Assembly (NCBI GenBank): GCA_031272375.1 | Contig: JAISTY010000134.1 | Coordinates: forward strand, 1 to 7,183 | Direction of reading: 5' to 3' | Length of the DNA stretch: 7,183 bases | From: Opitutaceae bacterium | GTDB lineage: Bacteria > Verrucomicrobiota > Verrucomicrobiia > Opitutales > Opitutaceae | Shown: positions 1 to 6,983 of the stretch, one piece after another | Position numbering within the stretch: position 1 is the stretch's first letter | How the letters are laid out: every line of letters begins with the position of its first letter | Translations under genes and position numbers: made by a program | The notes under the pieces: generated by a model | Database searches by the model: none | What the model was told of the DNA's origin: nothing | The model's input: only the letters and a program-made list of their open reading frames with translations

Positions 1-259
1 CCCCGTAGCTCACCCCGAAAACCACGACCGTCCGCGCCCCGGAAACCACCGCGTCCGCGCTCGCGCGCCTGTCCGCGTTGCGCTCCAGCCAATGCATGTC
101 CGCGTGACAACCCGCCGCCAGCCACTCCCGCAACCGCCGCGCCGCCGCCCCCGCCCCGTCCGCCCGCGCGAACCGCGCCGTGTCGAACCCCAGCCCCAGA
201 AACCGCCGCCGCAACGCCTCCCGCGCCTCCCCCGCGAGCCGCGCCCCGCCCGCCTTCAC
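1..259 (-). CDS. queG: Epoxyqueuosine reductase QueG, N-terminal part (runs off the left edge)
   Basis: QueG carries out the last step of queuosine synthesis, reducing epoxyqueuosine to queuosine in the anticodon of certain tRNAs, using cobalamin and two [4Fe-4S] clusters in the cytoplasm. Only the first 86 codons are here. They match the family's N-terminus: a 'LGFDTARFARAD' stretch (about residues 22-34), 'RLREWLAAGCHADMHWLER' (42-60; the family pattern is RL..WL..G.HG.M.WL..), and 'R...DAVVSGARTVVVFGVSYG' (65-86; the family's R.DP...PGA+SVI..G..Y). The cobalamin-binding and iron-sulfur regions lie outside the window. The start is GTG at 259-257, overlapping the aroK stop as GTGA, with a GGAGGG ribosome site (265-270) 5 bases upstream. 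This arrangement suggests translational coupling to aroK. Identity rests on remembered family patterns; confidence is good despite truncation. Confidence 0.85.
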   Translation of the reverse strand, partial: MKAGGARLAGEAREALRRRFLGLGFDTARFARADGAGAAARRLREWLAAGCHADMHWLERNADRRASADAVVSGARTVVVFGVSYG

Positions 260-789
260 GAGCGCCCTCCCGCAAGGTCGCGATACGCCCGCGCCACGTG
301 CTCCGCCACCTCCGCCAGCGTCCGCCCGTCCGTCAGCACGATCGCGTGCGCCCCGCGATAAACCCGCTCGCGCTCCGCCATCAGTCTCCGGATGCGTTCC
401 AGTGCCCCACCGCCCTCCAACAACGGCCGGTGCCGCTTCCCCGCCGTCCGCGCCAGCACCGTCTCCGCCGACGCGTGCAGACAGATGACAACGCCCTTCG
501 CCTTGAGCCGCTCCAGCATCCCCGGCGCCATCACCAGCCCGCCGCCGCACGACACCACCAACCCGCCCGGCGCGTGCCCCTCCTCCGCGAACCGCCGCTC
601 CATCTCGCGGAACGCCCCCTCCCCCTCCTTGCAGAAAATCTCCGTGATCGAACGCCCTTCCGCGCGCTCGATCGCCTGGTCGCTGTCAATCAGCCCAAGC
701 CCCAACCGCTGCGCCGCAAGCCGCCCGACGGAGGACTTCCCCGTTCCCATGAACCCTATCAGGTAAAGATTGCGGCCGGTGGCGGACAT
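256..789 (-). CDS. aroK: Shikimate kinase
   Basis: This cytoplasmic enzyme phosphorylates shikimate at the 3-hydroxyl with ATP, the fifth step of the chorismate pathway to aromatic amino acids and folate precursors. The 177-residue protein has the usual family length. It shows the Walker A loop GFMGTGKS (residues 12-19), the DSD motif (35-37) that binds Mg2+ and shikimate, FREME (60-64, with the shikimate-contacting Arg61), CGGGLV (81-86, the substrate-binding Gly-Gly-Gly), and the lid motif RPLL (Arg121). The ATG at 789 was chosen because it sits 11 residues before the P-loop, as is normal. The same frame stays open upstream to 849, but that extension is Arg/Gly-rich and not family-like. No strong ribosome site is visible before 789. 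The gene lies just downstream of an intrinsic terminator, so it probably has its own promoter in the roughly 75 bases before it. It overlaps queG by 4 bases. aroK and aroL cannot be told apart here. Confidence 0.95.
   Translation of the reverse strand: MSATGRNLYLIGFMGTGKSSVGRLAAQRLGLGLIDSDQAIERAEGRSITEIFCKEGEGAFREMERRFAEEGHAPGGLVVSCGGGLVMAPGMLERLKAKGVVICLHASAETVLARTAGKRHRPLLEGGGALERIRRLMAERERVYRGAHAIVLTDGRTLAEVAEHVARAYRDLAGGRS
265..270 (-). promoter_or_regulatory. Ribosome binding site of queG
   Basis: On the minus strand this reads GGAGGG, 5 bases before the GTG at 259. It lies inside the last codons of aroK. It is the reason for choosing the GTG that overlaps the aroK stop codon as the queG start. 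Confidence 0.65.
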
Positions 790-830
790 GACCGCACCCA
801 ACCGCCTTCCCCCTCTTTTAACAACCCCCA

Positions 831-859
831 ACAACCTGCCGCGCGACAACCCGCCGCCA
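831..859 (-). repeat. GGTTGT-rich upstream element, copy 1 (before aroK)
   Basis: On the plus strand this begins ACAACCTGCCGCGCGACAAC and continues CCGCCGCCA. It matches 2617-2643 upstream of folC with one substitution and one 2-base insertion. It lies 42-70 bases before the aroK start, between the upstream terminator and the gene, where a promoter should be. A further ACAACC occurs at 821-826. The two copies have the same orientation relative to their genes, which suggests a promoter or leader element, but low-complexity GC-rich sequence could produce some of the match. Confidence 0.4.
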
Positions 860-863
860 CGCG

Positions 864-893
864 AAAAAAACGCCCCCGCGGAAAACGGGGGCG
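864..893 (-). terminator. Intrinsic (rho-independent) terminator after the ferredoxin gene
   Basis: Read on the minus strand, the perfect 8-base arms CGGGGGCG's complement and CGGGGGCG (886-893 and 871-878) flank a 7-base loop and are followed at once by seven Ts (870-864). It lies 35 bases past the ferredoxin stop codon. It should separate the ferredoxin transcript from aroK-queG. The reverse orientation has no T run, so it is one-directional. Confidence 0.9.
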
Positions 894-928
894 CGCCATG
901 AGAAAAAATGTCCGGCGGAAAAAACCGG

Positions 929-1165
929 TCAGCTGTCGCCGTCGTTGCCGATCGCCTCGACCGGGCAGCCTTCCAGCGCCTCGGTGCAAAGCGCCGTCTC
1001 CTCCTCGGTCTCCGGCTGCTTGGCGACGTAGGTGTAGCCGCCCTCGTCGCTCCTCACGAAGAAACCCGCCGCCGTCTCGCGGCAGAGGTCGCAGTCGATG
1101 CATTGCTGATCGACGTAAAATTTACCCGGAGCGTTCTGTTCCCACTTTTCAGCTTTGTTGGCCAT
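929..1165 (-). CDS. Single-cluster [4Fe-4S] ferredoxin
   Basis: This is a small, acidic, cytoplasmic electron carrier of 78 residues. Cluster ligands are visible as Cys22-x2-Cys25-x2-Cys28 in QCIDCDLC, with the fourth as Cys67 in GCPVEAI. This is the layout of monocluster ferredoxins of the Thermotoga type. A fifth cysteine, Cys60, sits where such ferredoxins can carry a disulfide cysteine, but its usual partner position after the first cluster half is Ala32, so no disulfide is expected. The ATG at 1165 gives an N-terminus (MANKAEKW) of normal length. The open frame continues upstream to 1492 but would read across the end of folC. No Shine-Dalgarno sequence precedes the ATG. It follows folC by 79 bases and ends at a strong terminator, so it may be a single-gene transcript. 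Its redox partner cannot be read from the sequence; the nearby iron-sulfur enzyme QueG is one candidate. Confidence 0.92.
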   Translation of the reverse strand: MANKAEKWEQNAPGKFYVDQQCIDCDLCRETAAGFFVRSDEGGYTYVAKQPETEEETALCTEALEGCPVEAIGNDGDS

Positions 1166-1174
1166 GGTGCGCGC

Positions 1175-1203
1175 GAACAAAAAACGCCCGCCCCCCCTGT
1201 CAA
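1175..1203 (-). promoter_or_regulatory. Possible ferredoxin promoter
   Basis: A perfect sigma70-type -35 hexamer TTGACA lies at 1203-1198 on the minus strand in the folC-ferredoxin gap. With a 17-base spacer the -10 would be TTGTTC (1180-1175), a poor match to TATAAT. Transcription would then start only a few bases before the ATG at 1165, giving an almost leaderless message, which fits the missing ribosome site. The -10 is weak, so this is a suggestion. Confidence 0.35.
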
Positions 1204-1244
1204 GTTTTCTAATCGCGAAAAACCCCCGCCGGCTCCGCCGCGCC

Positions 1245-2567
1245 TCAAAAATCCTGCAGCCCCCCCTGCCCCTCCCCGCGCTCCGGCTCCAGCAACGCCA
1301 ACGCCTCGCCCACCAGATAAATCGAACCCGACACCACCACGGGCACGCCCGCGGGCGCCTCCACGCGGCAGACCCCGCGCCCGAACAACGCCCCCACCCG
1401 CCCCCGGCGCGCCGGCGGAACCGCCCCCAGACCGCGCAAAATCCCCTCCAGCTCCCCGAACCCGCACGCCCGCTCCTGCGCCGGCTCCACAAGCACGATC
1501 GCCGACGCCCGCCGCGCCGCCACCTCCAACAACGCCCGCGCCCGCGCCGCCCCCGTCGCCCCCATCACCATCACCGGACGCTGCCCCGTCTCCGCGACAA
1601 GCCGCCGCAGGTTCGCGTCGAGCGCCGCCGCGCCCTCCGCGTTGTGCGCCGCGTCCAGCACCACCGTCCGCCCGCCCGCGTCAAGCCGCTGCCAGCGCCC
1701 GTCCCAAACCACCCGCTTCAGGCTCTCCCGCGCCCGCTCCTCCGAAAACCCGTTCAAAAAAATCCCCGCCTCCGCCATGCGCCGCGCCGCCAGCAGCGCC
1801 GCCGCCGCGTTCCACCGCTGGTGTTCGCCCTCCAAATTCGTCTCCGGGCAGCCCGAAACCTCCCCGCCGAACGCCTCCCGCACGCTCCAGACCCGCGCCC
1901 CTTTTGCCGCGGCAACCTGCCGCGCCACCCGCTCCGCCTCCTCCGGCAGCCGCCCCAGCACAACCCGCCCGCCTTCCTTGATAATCCCCGCCTTCTCCCG
2001 CGCGATCCCCGCGAGGCTGTCCCCCAGAAACTCGCAGTGATCCAGCCCGATGGACGTGATCACCGACACCACCGGCGCCTTCAGGATGTTCGTCGCGTCC
2101 AGCCGCCCCCCCAGCCCCGTCTCCACGACCGCCGCGTCGCAGCCCCGCCGCGCGAACTCCAGAAACGCCACCGCCGTCATCACCTCGAAAAAACTCGGCC
2201 TGTCCCCCGCGTGCCGCCGCCCCAGCCGTTCCACCACCGGCCCAAGCTCCCCCGCGTAAGCCGCGAGCGCCCGCTCCGCCAGCGGCGCGCGGTTCACCTG
2301 CACGCGCTCGCCCAGCCCTACCAAGTGCGGCGACGTGTAAAGCCCCGTCCGCAACCCCTCCCCCCGCAGAATCGCCTCGAGCATCGCCGCCACGGATCCT
2401 TTCCCGTTCGTCCCCGCGATGTGCGCCGCCGGCACCTTGTCCTCCGGGTGCCCCAGCTCCGCCGCCAGCAACGCCATCCGGTCAACGCCGAAACGGACGC
2501 CGCCCGCCTTCAACGAAAGCAGCCACTCCCGCGCCGCCGCGAAATCCGTCCTGTCCGAAACAGCCAT
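1245..2567 (-). CDS. folC: Bifunctional folylpolyglutamate synthase / dihydrofolate synthase
   Basis: FolC joins glutamate to folates in the cytoplasm with ATP: polyglutamylation of tetrahydrofolate and, in bifunctional members, ligation to dihydropteroate. The 440-residue protein belongs to the Mur-ligase fold family and has the usual length. Motifs in order: P-loop GTNGKGS (52-58), YTSPHL (77-82), FFEVMTA (126-132), ETGLGGRLDATN (149-160), ITSIGLDH (170-177, Mg2+-binding His177), EKAGIIK with Lys192 as the likely carbamylated lysine, GEHQRWN (247-253), and the C-terminal-domain motif DAAHN (305-309). Whether it has both activities cannot be decided from these motifs. The ATG at 2567 follows a GGGGA ribosome site with 6 bases between. 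The frame stays open to 2705, but the extra 46 residues are Arg/Gly/Trp-rich and would overlap the divergent sugar transferase gene, so the longer start is rejected. It is transcribed away from that gene across a 121-base gap. Confidence 0.95.
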   Translation of the reverse strand: MAVSDRTDFAAAREWLLSLKAGGVRFGVDRMALLAAELGHPEDKVPAAHIAGTNGKGSVAAMLEAILRGEGLRTGLYTSPHLVGLGERVQVNRAPLAERALAAYAGELGPVVERLGRRHAGDRPSFFEVMTAVAFLEFARRGCDAAVVETGLGGRLDATNILKAPVVSVITSIGLDHCEFLGDSLAGIAREKAGIIKEGGRVVLGRLPEEAERVARQVAAAKGARVWSVREAFGGEVSGCPETNLEGEHQRWNAAAALLAARRMAEAGIFLNGFSEERARESLKRVVWDGRWQRLDAGGRTVVLDAAHNAEGAAALDANLRRLVAETGQRPVMVMGATGAARARALLEVAARRASAIVLVEPAQERACGFGELEGILRGLGAVPPARRGRVGALFGRGVCRVEAPAGVPVVVSGSIYLVGEALALLEPERGEGQGGLQDF

Positions 2568-2688
2568 CTTGAGTCCCCACAAAAAAACACCGCCCCGCCC
2601 GCGCCACCCCAAAAACACAACCCGCCGCGACAACCCGCCGCCAATCCGCGCTCGACGCCCCCTCCGCCGCCACCATAAACGCCCCCAA
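2568..2688. promoter_or_regulatory. Divergent intergenic region between folC and the sugar transferase gene
   Basis: These 121 bases must hold the promoters for folC (leftward) and the sugar transferase gene (rightward). On the minus strand they are G/T-rich with two T runs (at 2611-2615 and 2581-2587). I see no convincing -35/-10 pair in either direction. The region contains copy 2 of the element shared with the aroK upstream region. Confidence 0.5.
2617..2643 (-). repeat. GGTTGT-rich upstream element, copy 2 (before folC)
   Basis: On the plus strand this starts ACAACCCGCCGCGACAACCC and ends GCCGCCA. It is the partner of 831-859, with one substitution and a 2-base length difference between them. 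It lies 50-76 bases upstream of the folC ATG, about the same distance as copy 1 from aroK. Internally it is two ACAACCCGCCG units 13 bases apart. Confidence 0.4.
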
Positions 2689-4122
<1,434 letters not shown>

Positions 4123-4133
4123 CCCCGCCCCTG

Positions 4134-4173
4134 ATCAAAAATCCGGCATCCCGTTTTAATCCATGGTTGGAAA
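4134..4173. repeat. Degenerate intergenic repeat, copy A
   Basis: This begins ATCAAAAATCCG and ends AATCCATGGTTGGAAA. Both ends recur in the same order in copy B (4200-4249): the first 12 bases are identical and the last 16 match at 14. Copy A lacks an internal GTGAAATCC-like unit that copy B has. The pair looks like an old tandem duplication that has drifted. Confidence 0.65.
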
Positions 4174-4199
4174 CACACAACTCATTCTCCATTAAACAA

Positions 4200-4249
4200 A
4201 TCAAAAATCCGTGCAACTCGTTCTGATCCGTGAAATCCGTGGTTGAAAA
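4200..4249. repeat. Degenerate intergenic repeat, copy B
   Basis: This begins ATCAAAAATCCG and ends AATCCGTGGTTGAAAA. It contains three ATCCGTG units (4207-4213, 4226-4232, 4235-4241). On the minus strand it reads CAACCACGGATTTCACGGAT, a pattern I recall as a common short intergenic repeat in Verrucomicrobiota and some other phyla. That recollection needs a genome search. The repeat lies directly upstream of the lnt ribosome site, and a GTG inside it (4230) could be mistaken for the lnt start. Confidence 0.7.
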
Positions 4250-4265
4250 TTCCTGCGGGGAACCC

Positions 4266-5927
4266 GTGAGCACCGCCGCGACCCGCCATCGCCTCTGGGC
4301 CGCCGCCGTCTTCGCCCTCACCGTCGCCCTCACCGTCCTCGCCCAGCCCGGACGCGACCTCGCCGCCTTCGCCTACGCCTTCGCCGTCCCCGCGATCTTC
4401 TGGGCCTTCCTCCGCCCACCCGCCCGCCTCTACGCCGCCACCCTCCTCGCCGCCAACGCCGCCGCCTGGACCCTCATCCTCGCCTGGCTCCACAACGTCA
4501 CCCTCGGCGGCCTCCTCCTCCTCGGCCCCTTCGTCGGCGCCTGGAACGCCCTCTGGTTCCTCGCCGTCCGCTGGACCATGCCGCGCCTCCCCGGACGCCC
4601 CGCCCCGCAACGCCTCCTCGCCCTCCTCGCCCTCGCCGCCCTCTGGGTTCTCATCGAATGGTCGCGCTCCTGGCTCCTCGGCGGCTTCCCCTGGCTCCCC
4701 CTCGCCGCCACCCAATGGAAACAGCTCGTCATCCTGCAAACCGCCTCCCTCGCCGGCGCCTATGGCGTCTCCTTCATCCTCGTCGCCTTCAACATCGCCT
4801 TCGCCGCCTACGCCCACCGCCTCCTCCTCGAGGGCAACCGCCGCGGCCTCTCCCGCCGCTCCCAGGAGTTCCTCCTCGCCCTCCTCCTCCTCCTCGGAAG
4901 CTTCTCCCTCTTCCTCTCCGAAACCTTCGGACGCGCCCGCTTCGACGCCCCTGTCGGCAACTTCGCCGTCCTCCAGCCCGCCATCCCCCAAAGCGTCAAA
5001 TGGGACCCCGCCAAAGTCCCCCTCATCCTCGACACCCTCCAATCCCTCTCGCGACAAGCCGCCGCCACCAACCCCGACCTCCTCCTCTGGCCCGAATCCG
5101 CGCTCCCCTACCCTCTCGCCGGCAACCTCCCCGCCGCCCGCCAAATGGCCGCCTGGACCCGCGCCCTCGCCTCCCAAATCAACCGCCCTGTCCTCACCGG
5201 CGCCGAAGCCGTCCAAACCGCCCCCGACGGCTCCAACCGCTGGTTCAACAGCGTCGCCCTCGTCACCCCCGACGGCGTCGCCGCCCCCCTCTACGCCAAA
5301 CGGCGCCTTGTCCCCTTCGGCGAATTCGTCCCCTTCCGCCCTCTCCTCGGCTGGCTCTCCAAAATCACCGACGTCGGCGAGGGCGACTACTCCCCCGGCG
5401 ACGCCCCCGTCCTGATCACAACGGGCGGCCACGCCATCGCCCCCCTCGTCTGCTACGAGGACACCTACCCGCGCCTCGCCCGCGACAGCGTCCGCGCCGG
5501 CGCCGCCCTCCTCTTTGTCGCCACCAACAACGGCTGGTTCGGCTCCGGCGACGCCGCCTTCCAACACGCCGCCCACTCCGTCCTCCGCGCCGTCGAAAAC
5601 CGCCGCCCCGTCCTCCGCGCCGGCAACAGCGGCTGGAGCGGCTGGATTGACGAATACGGCGCCATCCGCGCCGTCCTCACCCAAACCGCCGACGGCCAAA
5701 TCCGCCACACCCCGCCCGGACGCGACGACGACCCCGGCACCATCTATTTCCGCGGCACCCAAACCATCGCCGTCACCGCCGACACCCGCTGGATCGGACG
5801 CCAAAGTTTTTACACCCGCCACGGCGACTGGTTCGTCGCCCTCTGCGCCCTCCTCGTCCCCGCCGGCTGGCTCGCCACCAAAACCTCCCCGCCAACCCCC
5901 GCCCCCGCAAAACGCCTGATGTCTTAA
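4266..5927 (+). CDS. lnt: Apolipoprotein N-acyltransferase
   Basis: Lnt adds the third fatty acid to the N-terminal cysteine of lipoproteins, from phospholipid, at the outer face of the inner membrane; this completes maturation in Gram-negative bacteria. The 553 residues show several N-terminal membrane segments, the family hallmark GGFPWLPLA..QW (from about 139) and GAYGVSF, then a periplasmic nitrilase-like domain. The catalytic triad is visible: Glu277 (LLLWPESALP), Lys345 (LYAKRRLVPFGEFVP) and Cys396 (LVCYEDTYP). Supporting Glu353 and Glu398 are also in place. A final membrane segment lies near the C-terminus (WFVALCALLVPAGWLA). The length is slightly above the E. coli enzyme. The GTG at 4266 is preferred: GGGGAAC lies just upstream, while the in-frame GTG at 4230 lies inside the repeat. 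The stop is 3 bases from the stop of the convergent regulator gene. Codons are strongly C-ending. Confidence 0.95.
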   Translation: MSTAATRHRLWAAAVFALTVALTVLAQPGRDLAAFAYAFAVPAIFWAFLRPPARLYAATLLAANAAAWTLILAWLHNVTLGGLLLLGPFVGAWNALWFLAVRWTMPRLPGRPAPQRLLALLALAALWVLIEWSRSWLLGGFPWLPLAATQWKQLVILQTASLAGAYGVSFILVAFNIAFAAYAHRLLLEGNRRGLSRRSQEFLLALLLLLGSFSLFLSETFGRARFDAPVGNFAVLQPAIPQSVKWDPAKVPLILDTLQSLSRQAAATNPDLLLWPESALPYPLAGNLPAARQMAAWTRALASQINRPVLTGAEAVQTAPDGSNRWFNSVALVTPDGVAAPLYAKRRLVPFGEFVPFRPLLGWLSKITDVGEGDYSPGDAPVLITTGGHAIAPLVCYEDTYPRLARDSVRAGAALLFVATNNGWFGSGDAAFQHAAHSVLRAVENRRPVLRAGNSGWSGWIDEYGAIRAVLTQTADGQIRHTPPGRDDDPGTIYFRGTQTIAVTADTRWIGRQSFYTRHGDWFVALCALLVPAGWLATKTSPPTPAPAKRLMS

Positions 5928-5930
5928 TTT

Positions 5931-6983
5931 TTAAGTTTTAAGTCCCGCCACCGTCCCCCCGTCGCACCACTCCCCCGTTATCTGGATCGAACGCGGATGC
6001 GCCGGACGCCCGTAGGTGACGCGGTTGATCTGATCTATAACCAAATGCGCCGCCGACCTCCCCGCCTCGCGGTTCAACTGCCGGATGCCCGAAATCCCCT
6101 CCGTCGTCTCGTCCAAATCCAAATGCGCGAACCCGACCTCCCCCGGCACCTCCGCGCCCGCCTCCCGCAAAAAATCCAGCGGCGCCCGCTCGATCGCCAG
6201 CACCACGTCCGGCCGCTCCCGCTCCCGCCAGCGCGAAAACTCCCCGCGATCCCATTTCTCCGTCCAGCACAGCGGCGGCCGCGTCTCCCCCCGTTGCGCG
6301 TGCCACGCCAGAAACGCCGCCAGCCCCCGGTAATCCGAACGTATCACATGTTGCGACCGCTCCATCGCCAGCCCCGGACGCCGGTAGCCCCGCGCCGCCA
6401 GCGTCTCCAACGCGATCCACATCGCCCGGTAGTCGTCCGTGCTCGCGTAGTGGCACGGCAGGTTGAGCCGCCGGTTTCCCACCGAGGCCATCGCGTAGGT
6501 GTCCCACCCCGAAAGGCACCACTCCGGCACCTCGCCCCCCATGAAAACCACCCCCGGCGAACGCCTCCCCCGCAGGCTCGCGAACAACCGCCTCGGCTGC
6601 CCCCCGAAATCCTCCCAGTGCAACTTCTCCAAAAAGAACCCCGTCGCCTCGCACGCCTCCCGTATCCCCTCGAAACGCTCCCGCAACGCCGGACGCTCCC
6701 CCATCAGCCGCTCCGTCTGCGCGGACATCAAACACACAATGATCGCCCGCAACCGCCGCGTCGCCGTCGGCCTCCGGTGCTGCGTCATCAACGCCGTCAC
6801 AAACGGATTCGGACGATACCCGGCCTCCTTCGCGATCGCCTTGATGCGCGCCCGGCTCGCCTTGGAAATCCCCGGCCGGTTGCTCAACGCGCAGCTCACC
6901 GAGAAAATGCTCGTCCCCGCCATCCTCGCGATCTCGCGGTAGGTCGGCGGACGCTTTTCAACCTGAACATCCTTGGAGGCCAT
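5931..6983 (-). CDS. LacI-family transcriptional regulator
   Basis: This is a 350-residue DNA-binding regulator with an N-terminal LacI-type helix-turn-helix and a periplasmic-binding-protein-like sensor domain; members usually control sugar use. The headpiece spans about 14-60: TYREIARMAGTS (14-25), the second helix SIFSVSCALSN (25-35), RPGISKASRARIKAIAKEAG (36-55), and YRPNPFVTALM (56-66) as the hinge. Leu65 aligns with the leucine that wedges into the minor groove in PurR/LacI. Cys31 occupies a position that is Arg in most relatives (TVSRAL). The sensor domain (about 80-350) contains VVLAIERAPLDFL, EVGFAHLDLDE and ISGIRQLNREAGRSAA, a divergent form of the family's 'VGFDD' and 'TV.Q' regions. 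The ligand is unknown. The ATG at 6983 follows a GAGAGGGG ribosome site; the frame stays open to 7169, but the extra residues are not family-like. It converges on lnt. Targets are not visible; self-regulation is possible. Confidence 0.92.
   Translation of the reverse strand: MASKDVQVEKRPPTYREIARMAGTSIFSVSCALSNRPGISKASRARIKAIAKEAGYRPNPFVTALMTQHRRPTATRRLRAIIVCLMSAQTERLMGERPALRERFEGIREACEATGFFLEKLHWEDFGGQPRRLFASLRGRRSPGVVFMGGEVPEWCLSGWDTYAMASVGNRRLNLPCHYASTDDYRAMWIALETLAARGYRRPGLAMERSQHVIRSDYRGLAAFLAWHAQRGETRPPLCWTEKWDRGEFSRWRERERPDVVLAIERAPLDFLREAGAEVPGEVGFAHLDLDETTEGISGIRQLNREAGRSAAHLVIDQINRVTYGRPAHPRSIQITGEWCDGGTVAGLKT

Larger units (their letters stand above)
4123..4265. other. AT-richer intergenic region with a decayed repeat
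   Basis: This gap between the sugar transferase and lnt is clearly richer in A and T than the coding sequence around it. It contains no convincing gene, terminator hairpin or promoter that I can see. Most of it is made of two copies of a degenerate repeat, listed separately. Short open frames crossing it translate on the minus strand to strings such as FSTTDFTDQNELHGF, which come from the repeat and are not real proteins. Confidence 0.7.

Noticed and set aside
1210..1244. Possible folC terminator (CGGC/GCCG hairpin with a later T run, minus strand)
   Set aside because: The stem is only about 4 pairs, and a G-rich stretch separates it from the Ts, so I could not support it as a terminator.
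929..1492. Longer ferredoxin fused to an N-terminal extension
   Set aside because: The extension reads antisense-like Arg/Trp/Gly sequence overlapping the end of folC in another frame. The ATG at 1165 gives a normal-length ferredoxin.
1155..2678. Plus-strand open frame (507 residues) opposite folC
   Set aside because: It is an Arg/Pro-rich shadow. folC on the minus strand has every expected motif in order.
4230..4265. Earlier lnt start at the GTG at 4230
   Set aside because: That GTG lies inside the degenerate repeat and has no ribosome site. The GTG at 4266 follows GGGGAAC and begins a family-like N-terminus.
4870..4900. CTC/TCC triplet run in lnt, a possible microsatellite
   Set aside because: It encodes a leucine-rich membrane segment (ALLLLLGSF) using the CTC codon favoured by the gene.
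4182..5822. Long minus-strand open frame (546 residues) opposite lnt
   Set aside because: It is a low-complexity Gly/Glu/Ala/Asp translation, caused by skewed base composition opposite a recognisable lnt gene.
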